64,000 nucleotides of DNA from an uncultured Nitrospira sp. (lineage in GTDB: Bacteria > Nitrospirota > Nitrospiria > Nitrospirales > Nitrospiraceae). This document shows, piece after piece, positions 54,651 through 62,850 of this stretch. The DNA is taken from contig CABVRX010000014.1 of NCBI GenBank assembly GCA_902500825.1, forward strand, positions 25,851 through 89,850, read 5' to 3'. Made by a program: the position numbers and the translations under genes. The notes under the pieces were generated by a model. It searched no databases. It saw only the letters and a program-made list of their open reading frames with translations, and was not told the DNA's origin. Every line of letters starts with the position of its first letter. The first letter of the stretch is position 1.

Positions 54651-54884
54651 TTACGCCGCGTGCTCACGAATCCACCGTTCGGCCTGGGCGACAACGGTCT
54701 TGATAGCCGAAAGGTCATGCTGGCCAAACGAGCCGGCGCTCCTCGGCTGTCCCTCGGCATCCATAAACGTACGGGACAGCGTGATGGCATGAAACGCGCC
54801 GCGCTTGCCCTCATTCCTCCAGATCGACGCACGGACGGTGGCGCACTGAAACGATTGGACGGGACGTGAGATCTGAGTAGCCAT
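54651..54884 (-). CDS. Small plasmid protein, paralogue of 47187
   Basis: 77 aa. MATQISRPVQSFQCATVRAS and RGAFHAITLSRTFMDAEGQP follow the pattern of the 47187 protein. AGGAGG is upstream. Function unknown. Confidence 0.7.
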   Translation of the reverse strand: MATQISRPVQSFQCATVRASIWRNEGKRGAFHAITLSRTFMDAEGQPRSAGSFGQHDLSAIKTVVAQAERWIREHAA

Positions 54885-54890
54885 GGTGAA

Positions 54891-54958
54891 ACCTCCTATG
54901 TAAGTGTGAATGTGGCTCTCTCACACAGGGTGGAGAGCCCAGACACACGGCAGGAGGT
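54891..54958 (-). promoter_or_regulatory. Nested inverted-repeat leader, 54651 gene
   Basis: ACCTCCT (54891-54897) and AGGAGGT (54952-54958) pair; inside, GGCTCTC/GAGAGCC (54914-54920, 54933-54939). The inner stem sequence is shared with leaders at 47456 and 49118. Confidence 0.7.
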
Positions 54959-55357
54959 GGCGAAGCGGGGCGGGCTGGCCGCGGCTGGCTCTGCGGCGGG
55001 CAGTGGGCATGCCGCGACGTCAGGCGGGCGTGGCCAGTGCAGCAGAGCCAGGAACCGCGCAGACCGGCCGAGCGGACCAGGCTACGGAAGCACCACGTCG
55101 AGTCGCGGACACAGGGCACACCGGACGGCGAGTGGATGAGGCAGGGAAAAGCACATGCGACCCAACCGGAACCTGAGATCGTCACAGGCTCGGAAAGATC
55201 CTGACCTCGAGGACTCGTCACGGTCGCACGAGGGTGCCAGTGAGACAGATGGTCAGCGCAACACAGAGCTAGGCTGAAGGCGGCATCCACCTTGCGCTCG
55301 CCGACGCGGCGGGCTATATATCGGCGCGGCCATACTCGCGGTGAGCGGCTCGCGCAG
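54959..55357. other. Intergenic GC-rich leader region
   Basis: No gene; many GC inverted repeats. Confidence 0.4.
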
Positions 55358-55648
55358 ATGAAACAGCCAATTCGATCGATGTCTATGCCAACATCTCTGT
55401 TGTGTGCGCAGCAAGAATTTCTCCGGCACCTCGCGCATGTGGCGGGCGTGGAGGCGGTCACGATATGGAGCGTGGGGAAGAAACGTTACCGGCTCAGTGT
55501 GCTCGTCCAGGGAAAGACGCAGGAATGGTTTTTGGCGACGCGGCGCGAACCGCGCGTACCGCGTGCCTTTACCCGTCTGGATGCAGCGGTGCGGACTGGC
55601 CAACGCCTCTTCAAAATTCCCATCATGACGGTCGTCTGCCGATCGTAA
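55358..55648 (+). CDS. Hypothetical plasmid protein
   Basis: 96 aa from MKQPIRSMSM. QQEFLRHLAHVAGVEAVTIW and YRLSVLVQGKTQEWFLATRR. The in-frame start at 55292 adds Arg-rich residues and is less likely. It precedes the T4SS genes. Family not recognised. Confidence 0.6.
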   Translation: MKQPIRSMSMPTSLLCAQQEFLRHLAHVAGVEAVTIWSVGKKRYRLSVLVQGKTQEWFLATRREPRVPRAFTRLDAAVRTGQRLFKIPIMTVVCRS

Positions 55649-56099
55649 CGTTACATCGAATACGGTGTGATTGGCCGCTGCTCATCTCGCCTTTGTGAGG
55701 CCCTCGAATCATCATTGCACTGACCTACGTAGTCCTCACCATCTTGACTTAAAAACTGAACCTCACTACAAGTCTCCCCGCCCAGCGAACTTCGGACAAC
55801 ATAATTCTTAGTGAGAGCCGAGTCATGACCGTTGTTCTCTTCGAGACCAGCTATGAGTACGAAGCCCAGCCCGACTGCAGCCCGCGTTGCCTGGACGCCT
55901 GCGGACAGGGTTTAGCAAACCGTTGCCTGGAACTACGAGACTCTCTTCACGCGCGCCGCGTAGTGGGTGAAGGACATGAATGGCGAGCGCGAAGGGATTG
56001 CGTCGTTGAATAGCGCCGAAACCAAATATGCTGTTATGGACACCAAATAATCATAGTTGGATATCAGCCGGTGAACCTCATCACACAAAGGAGCGGAGC
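55649..56099. other. Intergenic before the T4SS operon
   Basis: A 62-residue frame at 55825-56013 is doubtful; no other gene. A ribosome site AAAGGAG occurs at 56088. Confidence 0.4.
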
Positions 56100-56453
56100 A
56101 TGGAGAACCAGATGACGACGGGGATAGGGGCGAGGAGACCAGACGGAAAGACTTGTGGAGTGGTCGGCGTGGTGGACAGGCGCCTAATCACCGCCGCGTC
56201 GTGGCTGCTCGGAGTGGCGGTCCTTTTGGAGTCGAACCCGGCCTGGGCTCAGATCACCAAGGTGAACACGGTGATGCAGAATGTCCAAACGGTGCTCACG
56301 AGTGTGGCGGTGACGCTCTTTACCGTCGCCATCATGTGGGCGGGGTTCAAGATGGCCTTCAGCCATGCTCAATGGTCCGACGTGAGCAATGTCGTGATCG
56401 GCGGCGTGTTAGTGGGCGGAGCGGCGGGCATTGCGGCCTGGCTGCTGAACTAG
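56100..56453 (+). CDS. virB2: VirB2-type pilin
   Basis: 117 aa, long signal (about 1-49, ending AWA) and two hydrophobic helices (VLTSVAVTLFTVAIMWAGF, and NVVIGGVLVGGAAGIAAWLL). Main subunit of the conjugative pilus. AAAGGAG precedes the start. First of the virB set. Confidence 0.9.
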   Translation: MENQMTTGIGARRPDGKTCGVVGVVDRRLITAASWLLGVAVLLESNPAWAQITKVNTVMQNVQTVLTSVAVTLFTVAIMWAGFKMAFSHAQWSDVSNVVIGGVLVGGAAGIAAWLLN

Positions 56454-56454
56454 C

Positions 56455-56784
56455 ATGGAGGGCTTTCGCGATCCTATTTTTACCGGCTGCACGAGGCCCG
56501 CGATGTTGGGCGGCGTGCCGATCGTCCCGCTGATTCTGATCGGCGGCCTGACACTTCTGTTGGCGGTCTGGCTGTATTACCTCGTGAGCGGCTATGTCTC
56601 TCTGAGTTTGATCTTAATCGCGATTCCCATTGTGTTGTGGATGCGCCAGACGACGAAGACCGACGATCAACGCTTGCGCCAGGTGATGATGCGGGCGCGG
56701 ATGCGACTCCGGCACGGACCGAGTCGAGTCACCTGGGGCGCCATCTCCTATGGTCCACTGACATGGGAAAGACGACGTTCATAA
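56455..56784 (+). CDS. virB3: VirB3-like protein
   Basis: 109 aa. RDPIFTGCTRPAMLGGVPIV is the family start; two helices. It starts one base after virB2. Inner-membrane part of the secretion channel. Confidence 0.9.
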   Translation: MEGFRDPIFTGCTRPAMLGGVPIVPLILIGGLTLLLAVWLYYLVSGYVSLSLILIAIPIVLWMRQTTKTDDQRLRQVMMRARMRLRHGPSRVTWGAISYGPLTWERRRS

Positions 56785-56842
56785 AGAAACAGTATTGTCG
56801 GTCATGCACGGCTCAGCATTGTCACATGAACGGACACAAGCC

Positions 56843-59302
56843 ATGAGAACGCGTAAAGCCGTGAGGCACGCCGCCGCCGCCCAGATTCCCGCGAGTGACT
56901 ATATTCCGCTGGGCACGGCGATCACGCCGACCGTGATCAAACTGACCGGAGGTGAGTACCTGGCCTGTTGGAAGGTGGAGGGCATCCCCTTCGAAACATC
57001 AGATAGAACCGAGGTGCTGTTGCGGAAAGAAGGGCTACATCAGTTTCTCCGATCCTTGGGTGGCGGCTCCTTCGCGGTCTGGTCCCATAAACTCCGACGC
57101 GTCGTGGCGGAGCGGTTGCACGGGACCTCTTCAAATACCTTTTGCCAAACTTTAAGCGACCGGTACTACCAATCCTTTGACGAACATCGGCAAATGGCGA
57201 CGGAATTGTATCTGTCCCTGCTGTACCGGCCCGCTCCCTCTAAGGTGGCGAGCTTCTTCAGCCGGATGAGCATGCGAACCCTCGCACAACGACGGGATCA
57301 GGAGACGGAACAGCTCACCATCCTGGAAGACATGGGGAAGCAGCTGGAGGCGAGCTTAAGCCGCTACGGGCCGACGCGCCTCGGCACCTACACGAAGCAG
57401 GATATCGTCTACTCGGACCAGCTGGCCTTTCTGAGCTACCTCATCAATGGAGTGTGGGAGGAAATTCCCCTGCGTCGCGCGCCGCTCGCCTCCTATCTGC
57501 CGACCTCACGCCTGCATTTCGGCGACCGGATCGGGATGGTGGAAATCTGGCACCCGCGCGAACGGAAATTCGCCGGGTTCCTGGATATGCAGGAATACCC
57601 GCAGTTCTCCGAGCCGGGCATGAATAATGGCCTGCTCTACAGCGACGACGAATACATCGAGACTCAAAGCTTTTCGTTCCTGAACAAGCGCGCGGCGCTG
57701 AAGGCGCTGACCACCCAGAAGGGGCACTTAATCGCCTCGGAAGATGCGGCGGTGCGCGAGATCGAGCAGATGGATCAGGCCGCGGACGATCTGCAGAGCG
57801 GCCTCATCGATCTTGGCCAGTACCACTACAGTTTGGCGATCTTCGGCCAGACGATGGAGGCAGTGAGCACCGCGCTCGCCGACGCCCGGGCCGTCTTTCA
57901 AGATGGGCCGGGGTTCAAAATGGCGCGTGTCGATGTGATCCCGGAATGTGCCTGGTTCTCTCAAATTCCAGGCAACTGGAGCCTGCGGCCGCGCGAGGCG
58001 ATTCTTACCAGCCGCAACTTCGCCTGCCTGAGTCCCTTGCATAACTTCGCGCGCGGAAAACGATCCGGCAATCCCTGGGGCGAAGCGGTGGCCCTCTTTA
58101 AAACACCGAGCGGACAGCCGTACTACTTTAATTTCCACGCGTCTCCCGAGGATCGCGATTCCCGCGATGAAAAATATCCCGGCAACACCTTCATCTGCGG
58201 CAGCACGGGCGTGGGCAAAACCGCACTGGAACTCTCCTTGTTGGCCTTTGCAACCAAGTACCAGGGGCTCCGCTGCGTCGTGTTCGATAAAGATCGCGGC
58301 GCGGAGATCGGGATCAGGGCTATGGGCGGCCGATACCGCGCCCTCAAGCGCGGGATACCGACCGGCTTCAATCCCTTTCAGGCCGAGCCGAGTCCCGACA
58401 ATTGGCAATTCTGCGAGCAGCTCGTGGCCCAGCTCGTGAAACATCCCGGTGACGACATTCCAGTATTGACCGCGAAGGAACAGACCGAGATCGGTCATGC
58501 GGTGCGGACGGTGATGAGCGAGTCGGTCTCCCCCGAGCTGCGTTGTCTCTCCCTTCTCCTCCAGAACCTCCCGGCCGCCGGTGATCAGAGCGTGCGGGCG
58601 CGGTTGAAACGATGGACCCGTGGCCACCCGCTGGGCTGGGTCTTCGACAACCCGAACGAGATCCACGAGGTGAGCAGCGCTCGCCTGTTCGGCTACGACT
58701 ACACGGAATTCCTGGATGATCCCGAAGTGCGGACCCCGATCATGGCCTATCTGCTTCATCTCACTGAACGGCTGATCACGGGCGAGCCCTTCATCTATGT
58801 CATGGAAGAATTTTGGAAGCCGCTCCAAGACCCGATGTTCTCGGACTTCGCCTTTAACAAACAGAAAACCATCCGGAAACAATCCGGGCTGGGCGTCTTT
58901 GTGACGCAATCGCCCTCGGATGTGCTGGGACACCCCATCGGCAAAACGATGGTGGAGCAAAGCGTCACCCAAATCTTCTTGCCCAATCCGCGCGCCGACC
59001 ATGAGGACTACGTGCAGGGCTTCAAAGTGACGGAGGCGGAATTTCACATCATCAAGAATCTGGGCGAGACGAGCCGCCTCTTTCTCGTCAAGCAGGGACA
59101 GGACTCGGCCATCGTGCAATTCGACCTGGGCGGGATGCCCGACCTCTTGCAGGTGCTCTCCGGCTCGACCGACAACATCGCGGTGCTGGATCAGATCAGA
59201 GAGGAAGTAGGCGACGAGCCGGCAGCATGGCTCCCTCTATTCCATGAGCGCATCGCGGCGAGGAAACGCCTCATCCGGACACAAGGGACAGGACCGGCCT
59301 AG
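56843..59302 (+). CDS. virB4: VirB4 ATPase
   Basis: 819 aa from MRTRKAVRH; ATG 56795 is a longer in-frame start. FICGSTGVGKTALELSLLAF is the Walker A (about 451) and FIYVMEEFWKPL the Walker B region (about 649). It powers pilus assembly. Length normal for VirB4/CagE. Confidence 0.93.
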   Translation: MRTRKAVRHAAAAQIPASDYIPLGTAITPTVIKLTGGEYLACWKVEGIPFETSDRTEVLLRKEGLHQFLRSLGGGSFAVWSHKLRRVVAERLHGTSSNTFCQTLSDRYYQSFDEHRQMATELYLSLLYRPAPSKVASFFSRMSMRTLAQRRDQETEQLTILEDMGKQLEASLSRYGPTRLGTYTKQDIVYSDQLAFLSYLINGVWEEIPLRRAPLASYLPTSRLHFGDRIGMVEIWHPRERKFAGFLDMQEYPQFSEPGMNNGLLYSDDEYIETQSFSFLNKRAALKALTTQKGHLIASEDAAVREIEQMDQAADDLQSGLIDLGQYHYSLAIFGQTMEAVSTALADARAVFQDGPGFKMARVDVIPECAWFSQIPGNWSLRPREAILTSRNFACLSPLHNFARGKRSGNPWGEAVALFKTPSGQPYYFNFHASPEDRDSRDEKYPGNTFICGSTGVGKTALELSLLAFATKYQGLRCVVFDKDRGAEIGIRAMGGRYRALKRGIPTGFNPFQAEPSPDNWQFCEQLVAQLVKHPGDDIPVLTAKEQTEIGHAVRTVMSESVSPELRCLSLLLQNLPAAGDQSVRARLKRWTRGHPLGWVFDNPNEIHEVSSARLFGYDYTEFLDDPEVRTPIMAYLLHLTERLITGEPFIYVMEEFWKPLQDPMFSDFAFNKQKTIRKQSGLGVFVTQSPSDVLGHPIGKTMVEQSVTQIFLPNPRADHEDYVQGFKVTEAEFHIIKNLGETSRLFLVKQGQDSAIVQFDLGGMPDLLQVLSGSTDNIAVLDQIREEVGDEPAAWLPLFHERIAARKRLIRTQGTGPA

Positions 59303-59322
59303 TTCCAAGAGGAGAGAAGCCC

Positions 59323-60375
59323 ATGGGGATGGCGAGCTATCTGGAGCAGTCGGTGAACAACGCGTTGGATCGCTATGTCATCACCTACAGCGATGCCGTC
59401 ATTGCCGTGCTCACGCCGCTCGCCGTGACGGCCGTGACTGTCTACGTGATGTGGACCGGCTTCCAAGTGGTGCGAGGCGATGTCCAGGAGACCGTCTCGG
59501 CGCTGGTGTGGCGGTGGTTTCGGGTGGCGCTCATCGCGGGCCTGGCGTTAAACGGGCCGCAATATCGCAGCCTGGTCAAGGAGGGGTTGGACGGGATCCA
59601 AGAAGCTTTTGGGTACGCGTTTGGCGGGGTGCTGTCGATGGGAGGGACGATCGATCGGATGGCGGCCCCCTTTACCACTCTCATGGAAACACTGTTCAGC
59701 GAAGCCAGCTCGGGATTAATGCCGCAATTCTCGCTGTTCATCGCCGGGGGCATCTGTGCCGCCGCATCAATCGTGATGGCCTTCGTCGCCATGGGGATCT
59801 TTCTCGTCGCGAAGGTGAGCCTCGCTCTCCTGCTTTCGGTCGGCCCGGCCTTCATCTTCTGCGCCATGTTTCCGGTCACGCAACGCTATGCGGAGAATTG
59901 GCTGTCCAGTTCGTTGGTCACCGTCTTCACCAATGTCCTCATCATGGCGGTCATCACGTTTCTCGCAAGCCTGCTGCGGAACGCCTGCGTCCACATTCTG
60001 AACGCCTATTCCACGGCGTCCATCCTGGCGGATGTCGTCGGCCTGTTCTTTCTCTCCGTGACTGCCGCCTATGTCTTGCTTCATATCTCATCGCTGGCGG
60101 CGAGTTTGGCCGGAGGCTTGTCCTTGGGAAACCCGGGCGGCGATGCGACGAGAGGCGCATGGATGCTGTGGCAGGGGGCTACGTCCAGTCTGACGAGTCG
60201 TCTCACGACGGCCTGGGCCCTCGGCTCTGCAGGAGGCTCCTTGAGCAGACCTCGAACCGGTGCCGCCCAAGCCTTGATGAACGTTCTTCCTGCGCTGAGC
60301 GGCACGCCAGGCAGCGACCTCTATCAACGCGCCTCGTTCGAGCGGTTGCGACGAGGCGTCTCACCAAAGGAGTAA
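59323..60375 (+). CDS. virB6: VirB6/TrbL-type channel protein
   Basis: 350 aa, about six helices, SVGPAFIFCAMFPVTQRYAE. Forms the inner-membrane pore. It lies before virB5, the reverse of the standard order. GAGGAGAG precedes the start. Confidence 0.88.
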   Translation: MGMASYLEQSVNNALDRYVITYSDAVIAVLTPLAVTAVTVYVMWTGFQVVRGDVQETVSALVWRWFRVALIAGLALNGPQYRSLVKEGLDGIQEAFGYAFGGVLSMGGTIDRMAAPFTTLMETLFSEASSGLMPQFSLFIAGGICAAASIVMAFVAMGIFLVAKVSLALLLSVGPAFIFCAMFPVTQRYAENWLSSSLVTVFTNVLIMAVITFLASLLRNACVHILNAYSTASILADVVGLFFLSVTAAYVLLHISSLAASLAGGLSLGNPGGDATRGAWMLWQGATSSLTSRLTTAWALGSAGGSLSRPRTGAAQALMNVLPALSGTPGSDLYQRASFERLRRGVSPKE

Positions 60376-60377
60376 GG

Positions 60378-61103
60378 ATGTCACGAGTGAAACAGACAAT
60401 GGCTGCGGTTGGGATTGTTGTGATGGTGCTCGGGGGGCCGGCATCACAGGCTCCAGCGGCAGGGATTCCCGTCATCGATTCGGCGAACCTGGTCCAATCG
60501 GTGCTCCAAGCGTTGGCCTGGATTCAACAGTTCCAGCAGATGCAGCAACAGATCCTCCAAGCCCAGCAGCAAATTACCGCGATCACCGGCTCACGGAACA
60601 TGGGCAGTCTCTTGAACAATCTCACCATGGCCGGCGTCGTCCCCTCCGACGTCAACGCCGTGTATCAGGCTATTCGGTATGGCGGCGTGTATGGACTGAC
60701 CGCCGCAGCCCAGATCATCAGGAACAATCGCATGCTCTATAACTGCGAAGGCAAGACCGGCGACGCCCTGCGGATCTGCCAGAACATGCTGAATCAAACA
60801 CCACAAAGTCAGGCCTACTACGCGAACACCTATCAGATGTTGGAAGGCCGGATGCACCAGATCCGATCGTTGATGAACCGCCTCAATACAACCGAGGACG
60901 AAAAAGCGAGTCTGGACCTCAATGGCCGGATCGCCGCCGAGCAAGCGCAGGTGGGCAATGACACGAACCGGATCATGACGATGAAATCGCTCATCGAAGC
61001 GGAAGAAAAGGCTGCGCAACAGGAGCAGCAAGAGCGCGTGCTCAAGATGTTGGCGCCCGGTACGTCGCGGACCTTCGATCACATGGCTCCCTGGACGCCC
61101 TAG
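60378..61103 (+). CDS. virB5: VirB5-type minor pilin
   Basis: 241 aa, signal peptide (about 1-28, ending APAAG), then a coiled coil rich in Gln (QQFQQMQQQILQAQQQ). AAGGAG precedes the start. It starts 2 bases after virB6. A long frame from 59244 that also covers virB6 is an artefact. Confidence 0.88.
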   Translation: MSRVKQTMAAVGIVVMVLGGPASQAPAAGIPVIDSANLVQSVLQALAWIQQFQQMQQQILQAQQQITAITGSRNMGSLLNNLTMAGVVPSDVNAVYQAIRYGGVYGLTAAAQIIRNNRMLYNCEGKTGDALRICQNMLNQTPQSQAYYANTYQMLEGRMHQIRSLMNRLNTTEDEKASLDLNGRIAAEQAQVGNDTNRIMTMKSLIEAEEKAAQQEQQERVLKMLAPGTSRTFDHMAPWTP

Positions 61104-61110
61104 GCTTCTC

Positions 61111-61893
61111 ATGAAACACGATCACAAAGACAAGAGAAACGACACCATGGCGAACCCATCAGTGGTATGCACAGCGAATGAGCCGCAATTCTTCGATCAA
61201 GGCCGGGACTGGGACGCGGACTGGCGCATGCGCCTGGAATCGTCGGAACGAAAGGCCTGGTGGGTCGCCGGTACGGCCTGCGTCCTGGCCCTCACGCTTG
61301 GAATGGGCATCGCCTGTCTCGCTCCGTTCAAGACCACCGTGCCCTATGTCTTCGCGATCGATCGGGCCACGGGCAATGTCGAACTGGTGAGCGCGGCAGA
61401 CGATCGGACCGTGCTGGGCTATCAGGAACTGCTCGATAAACATTGGACGCAAAAATACGTGATCGCCAGGGAATCGTATTACTACCGGCTGCTCCAAGCC
61501 GACTACGACACGGTGCTCTCCATGAGCACAGATGAGGTCGGACGCGACTATGCGAGTCTGTATGACGGAACGAACGCCAGGGATAAGCAGTTGGGGACCG
61601 GCATGGAATGGCGCGTGAAGGTGTTGAGTGTCACCGTCCATAGCGACGCAGTCGGCCCGAAAGCGACGGTGAGATTCGAAAAGCAGGCCAAGCGGACGGA
61701 ATCCCACACGGTCGAGCCGCCGCACTACTTCATTGCGACGCTCTCCTACGAGTACCGCCTCTCGATGAAGGGACAGGAAAAGGATCTGATTCAGAACCCG
61801 CTCGGCTACAAGGTCACGAGCTATCGGGTGGACGCGGAGATCGGAACGATCACGCCATCGACCTCGGTTCTCACCATGGTCGAAGGGAAATAG
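61111..61893 (+). CDS. virB8: VirB8-type scaffold protein
   Basis: 260 aa, one helix (about 47-68) and a periplasmic NTF2-like domain with LLQADYDTVLSMSTDEVGRD. ATG 61147 is an alternative start. Links inner-membrane and core parts. Confidence 0.9.
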   Translation: MKHDHKDKRNDTMANPSVVCTANEPQFFDQGRDWDADWRMRLESSERKAWWVAGTACVLALTLGMGIACLAPFKTTVPYVFAIDRATGNVELVSAADDRTVLGYQELLDKHWTQKYVIARESYYYRLLQADYDTVLSMSTDEVGRDYASLYDGTNARDKQLGTGMEWRVKVLSVTVHSDAVGPKATVRFEKQAKRTESHTVEPPHYFIATLSYEYRLSMKGQEKDLIQNPLGYKVTSYRVDAEIGTITPSTSVLTMVEGK

Positions 61894-61901
61894 AAAGGCA
61901 C

Positions 61902-62834
61902 ATGTTAATGGACGTCACGTGGAAACACAGCCTGTCGATTCTATGCGTGGTCATGATGGTGCTGCTATGGGCTGTCGTCTCCTCCGACGCGGCGGAGATC
62001 CCGGCGCCAGGCGACGGCGATCAGCGCGTACGGTATGTGACCTATCACAAGGATGAAGTGACGCGGGTGACGGTGCGTCGTGGGATCGTCACCCGCATTG
62101 TACTGGGCGAAGACGAACGCATCGTCATCGCAGGCAGCGGCTTGCTCGGAGATTGCGCGAAGCCGGAGGCGGAGTGGTGCATCCGGGCCGATGTCGGAAC
62201 CAATCAAGTCTGGGTCAAGCCCAAAGACCAGGCGACTCATAACAATCTGGAGATCCGCACCGATAAACGGGATTACAGCTTGGAGTTCACCGTCGTGGGA
62301 GACAATCGGCTCGGACGAGGACAAAAGACTGCGTCGGCACACAAGGGGAAAGAGGAGCCGATGTATCGCGTGATCTTCCGGCATCCGCTGGTCCTACCCA
62401 ATCCTGCCACGGTGAGGGCGGCGCAAGCGGCTGTCCACCGTGCAACCAGAGTCCGTGAGGAAGCACGCACCTTGACCGAGCGCCTGGACGCTTTTATCCC
62501 GGAGCCGCGCAATTGGCGCTATTCGATGGAGGTGCTCCCAGGGGGAGAGGATATCGCGCCGGCCCTCGTGTTTGATGACGGCCGGTTCACCTACTTCGTC
62601 TTTCCGCCGAATCGCGAGATTCCGGCTATTTTCTACCTGTCCCCGCAGAGTGAAGAAACCCGCATCAATTTCCACATGGAGAAGGATCTCGCGGTGGTGC
62701 AACGGATGGGACGGCGGTTTGTGTTGCGGTTGGGCGAGGCCGTCGTCGGAATCTGGAATGACGCGTACGACAGCACCGGGGTGCCCACGGTCGAGGGGAC
62801 GACGGTCTCCGGAGTCAGTCGGACATTGCGCTGA
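61902..62834 (+). CDS. virB9: VirB9-type outer core protein
   Basis: 310 aa, signal peptide (about 1-31). RYVTYHKDEVTRVTVRRGIV and ITRIVLGEDE-like N-domain and a C-terminal domain with RNWRYSMEVLPGGED. Part of the outer-membrane core with VirB7/B10; no virB7 is seen. Confidence 0.9.
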   Translation: MLMDVTWKHSLSILCVVMMVLLWAVVSSDAAEIPAPGDGDQRVRYVTYHKDEVTRVTVRRGIVTRIVLGEDERIVIAGSGLLGDCAKPEAEWCIRADVGTNQVWVKPKDQATHNNLEIRTDKRDYSLEFTVVGDNRLGRGQKTASAHKGKEEPMYRVIFRHPLVLPNPATVRAAQAAVHRATRVREEARTLTERLDAFIPEPRNWRYSMEVLPGGEDIAPALVFDDGRFTYFVFPPNREIPAIFYLSPQSEETRINFHMEKDLAVVQRMGRRFVLRLGEAVVGIWNDAYDSTGVPTVEGTTVSGVSRTLR

Positions 62835-62850
62835 AAGGAAGCGGCAGAGG

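Noticed and set aside
55825..56013. A 62-residue frame before virB2
   Set aside because: No SD, no motif, atypical composition.
57728..59119. A 463-residue antisense frame in virB4, and similar long antisense frames at 24428-25507 and 30745-31905
   Set aside because: They mirror codon bias of GC-rich genes on the other strand, have His/Arg-rich composition and no recognised domain.
59244..61103. A 619-residue frame across virB6 and virB5
   Set aside because: The first 370 codons lie in the wrong frame of virB6 and are low-complexity; the true virB5 start at 60378 has SD and signal peptide.
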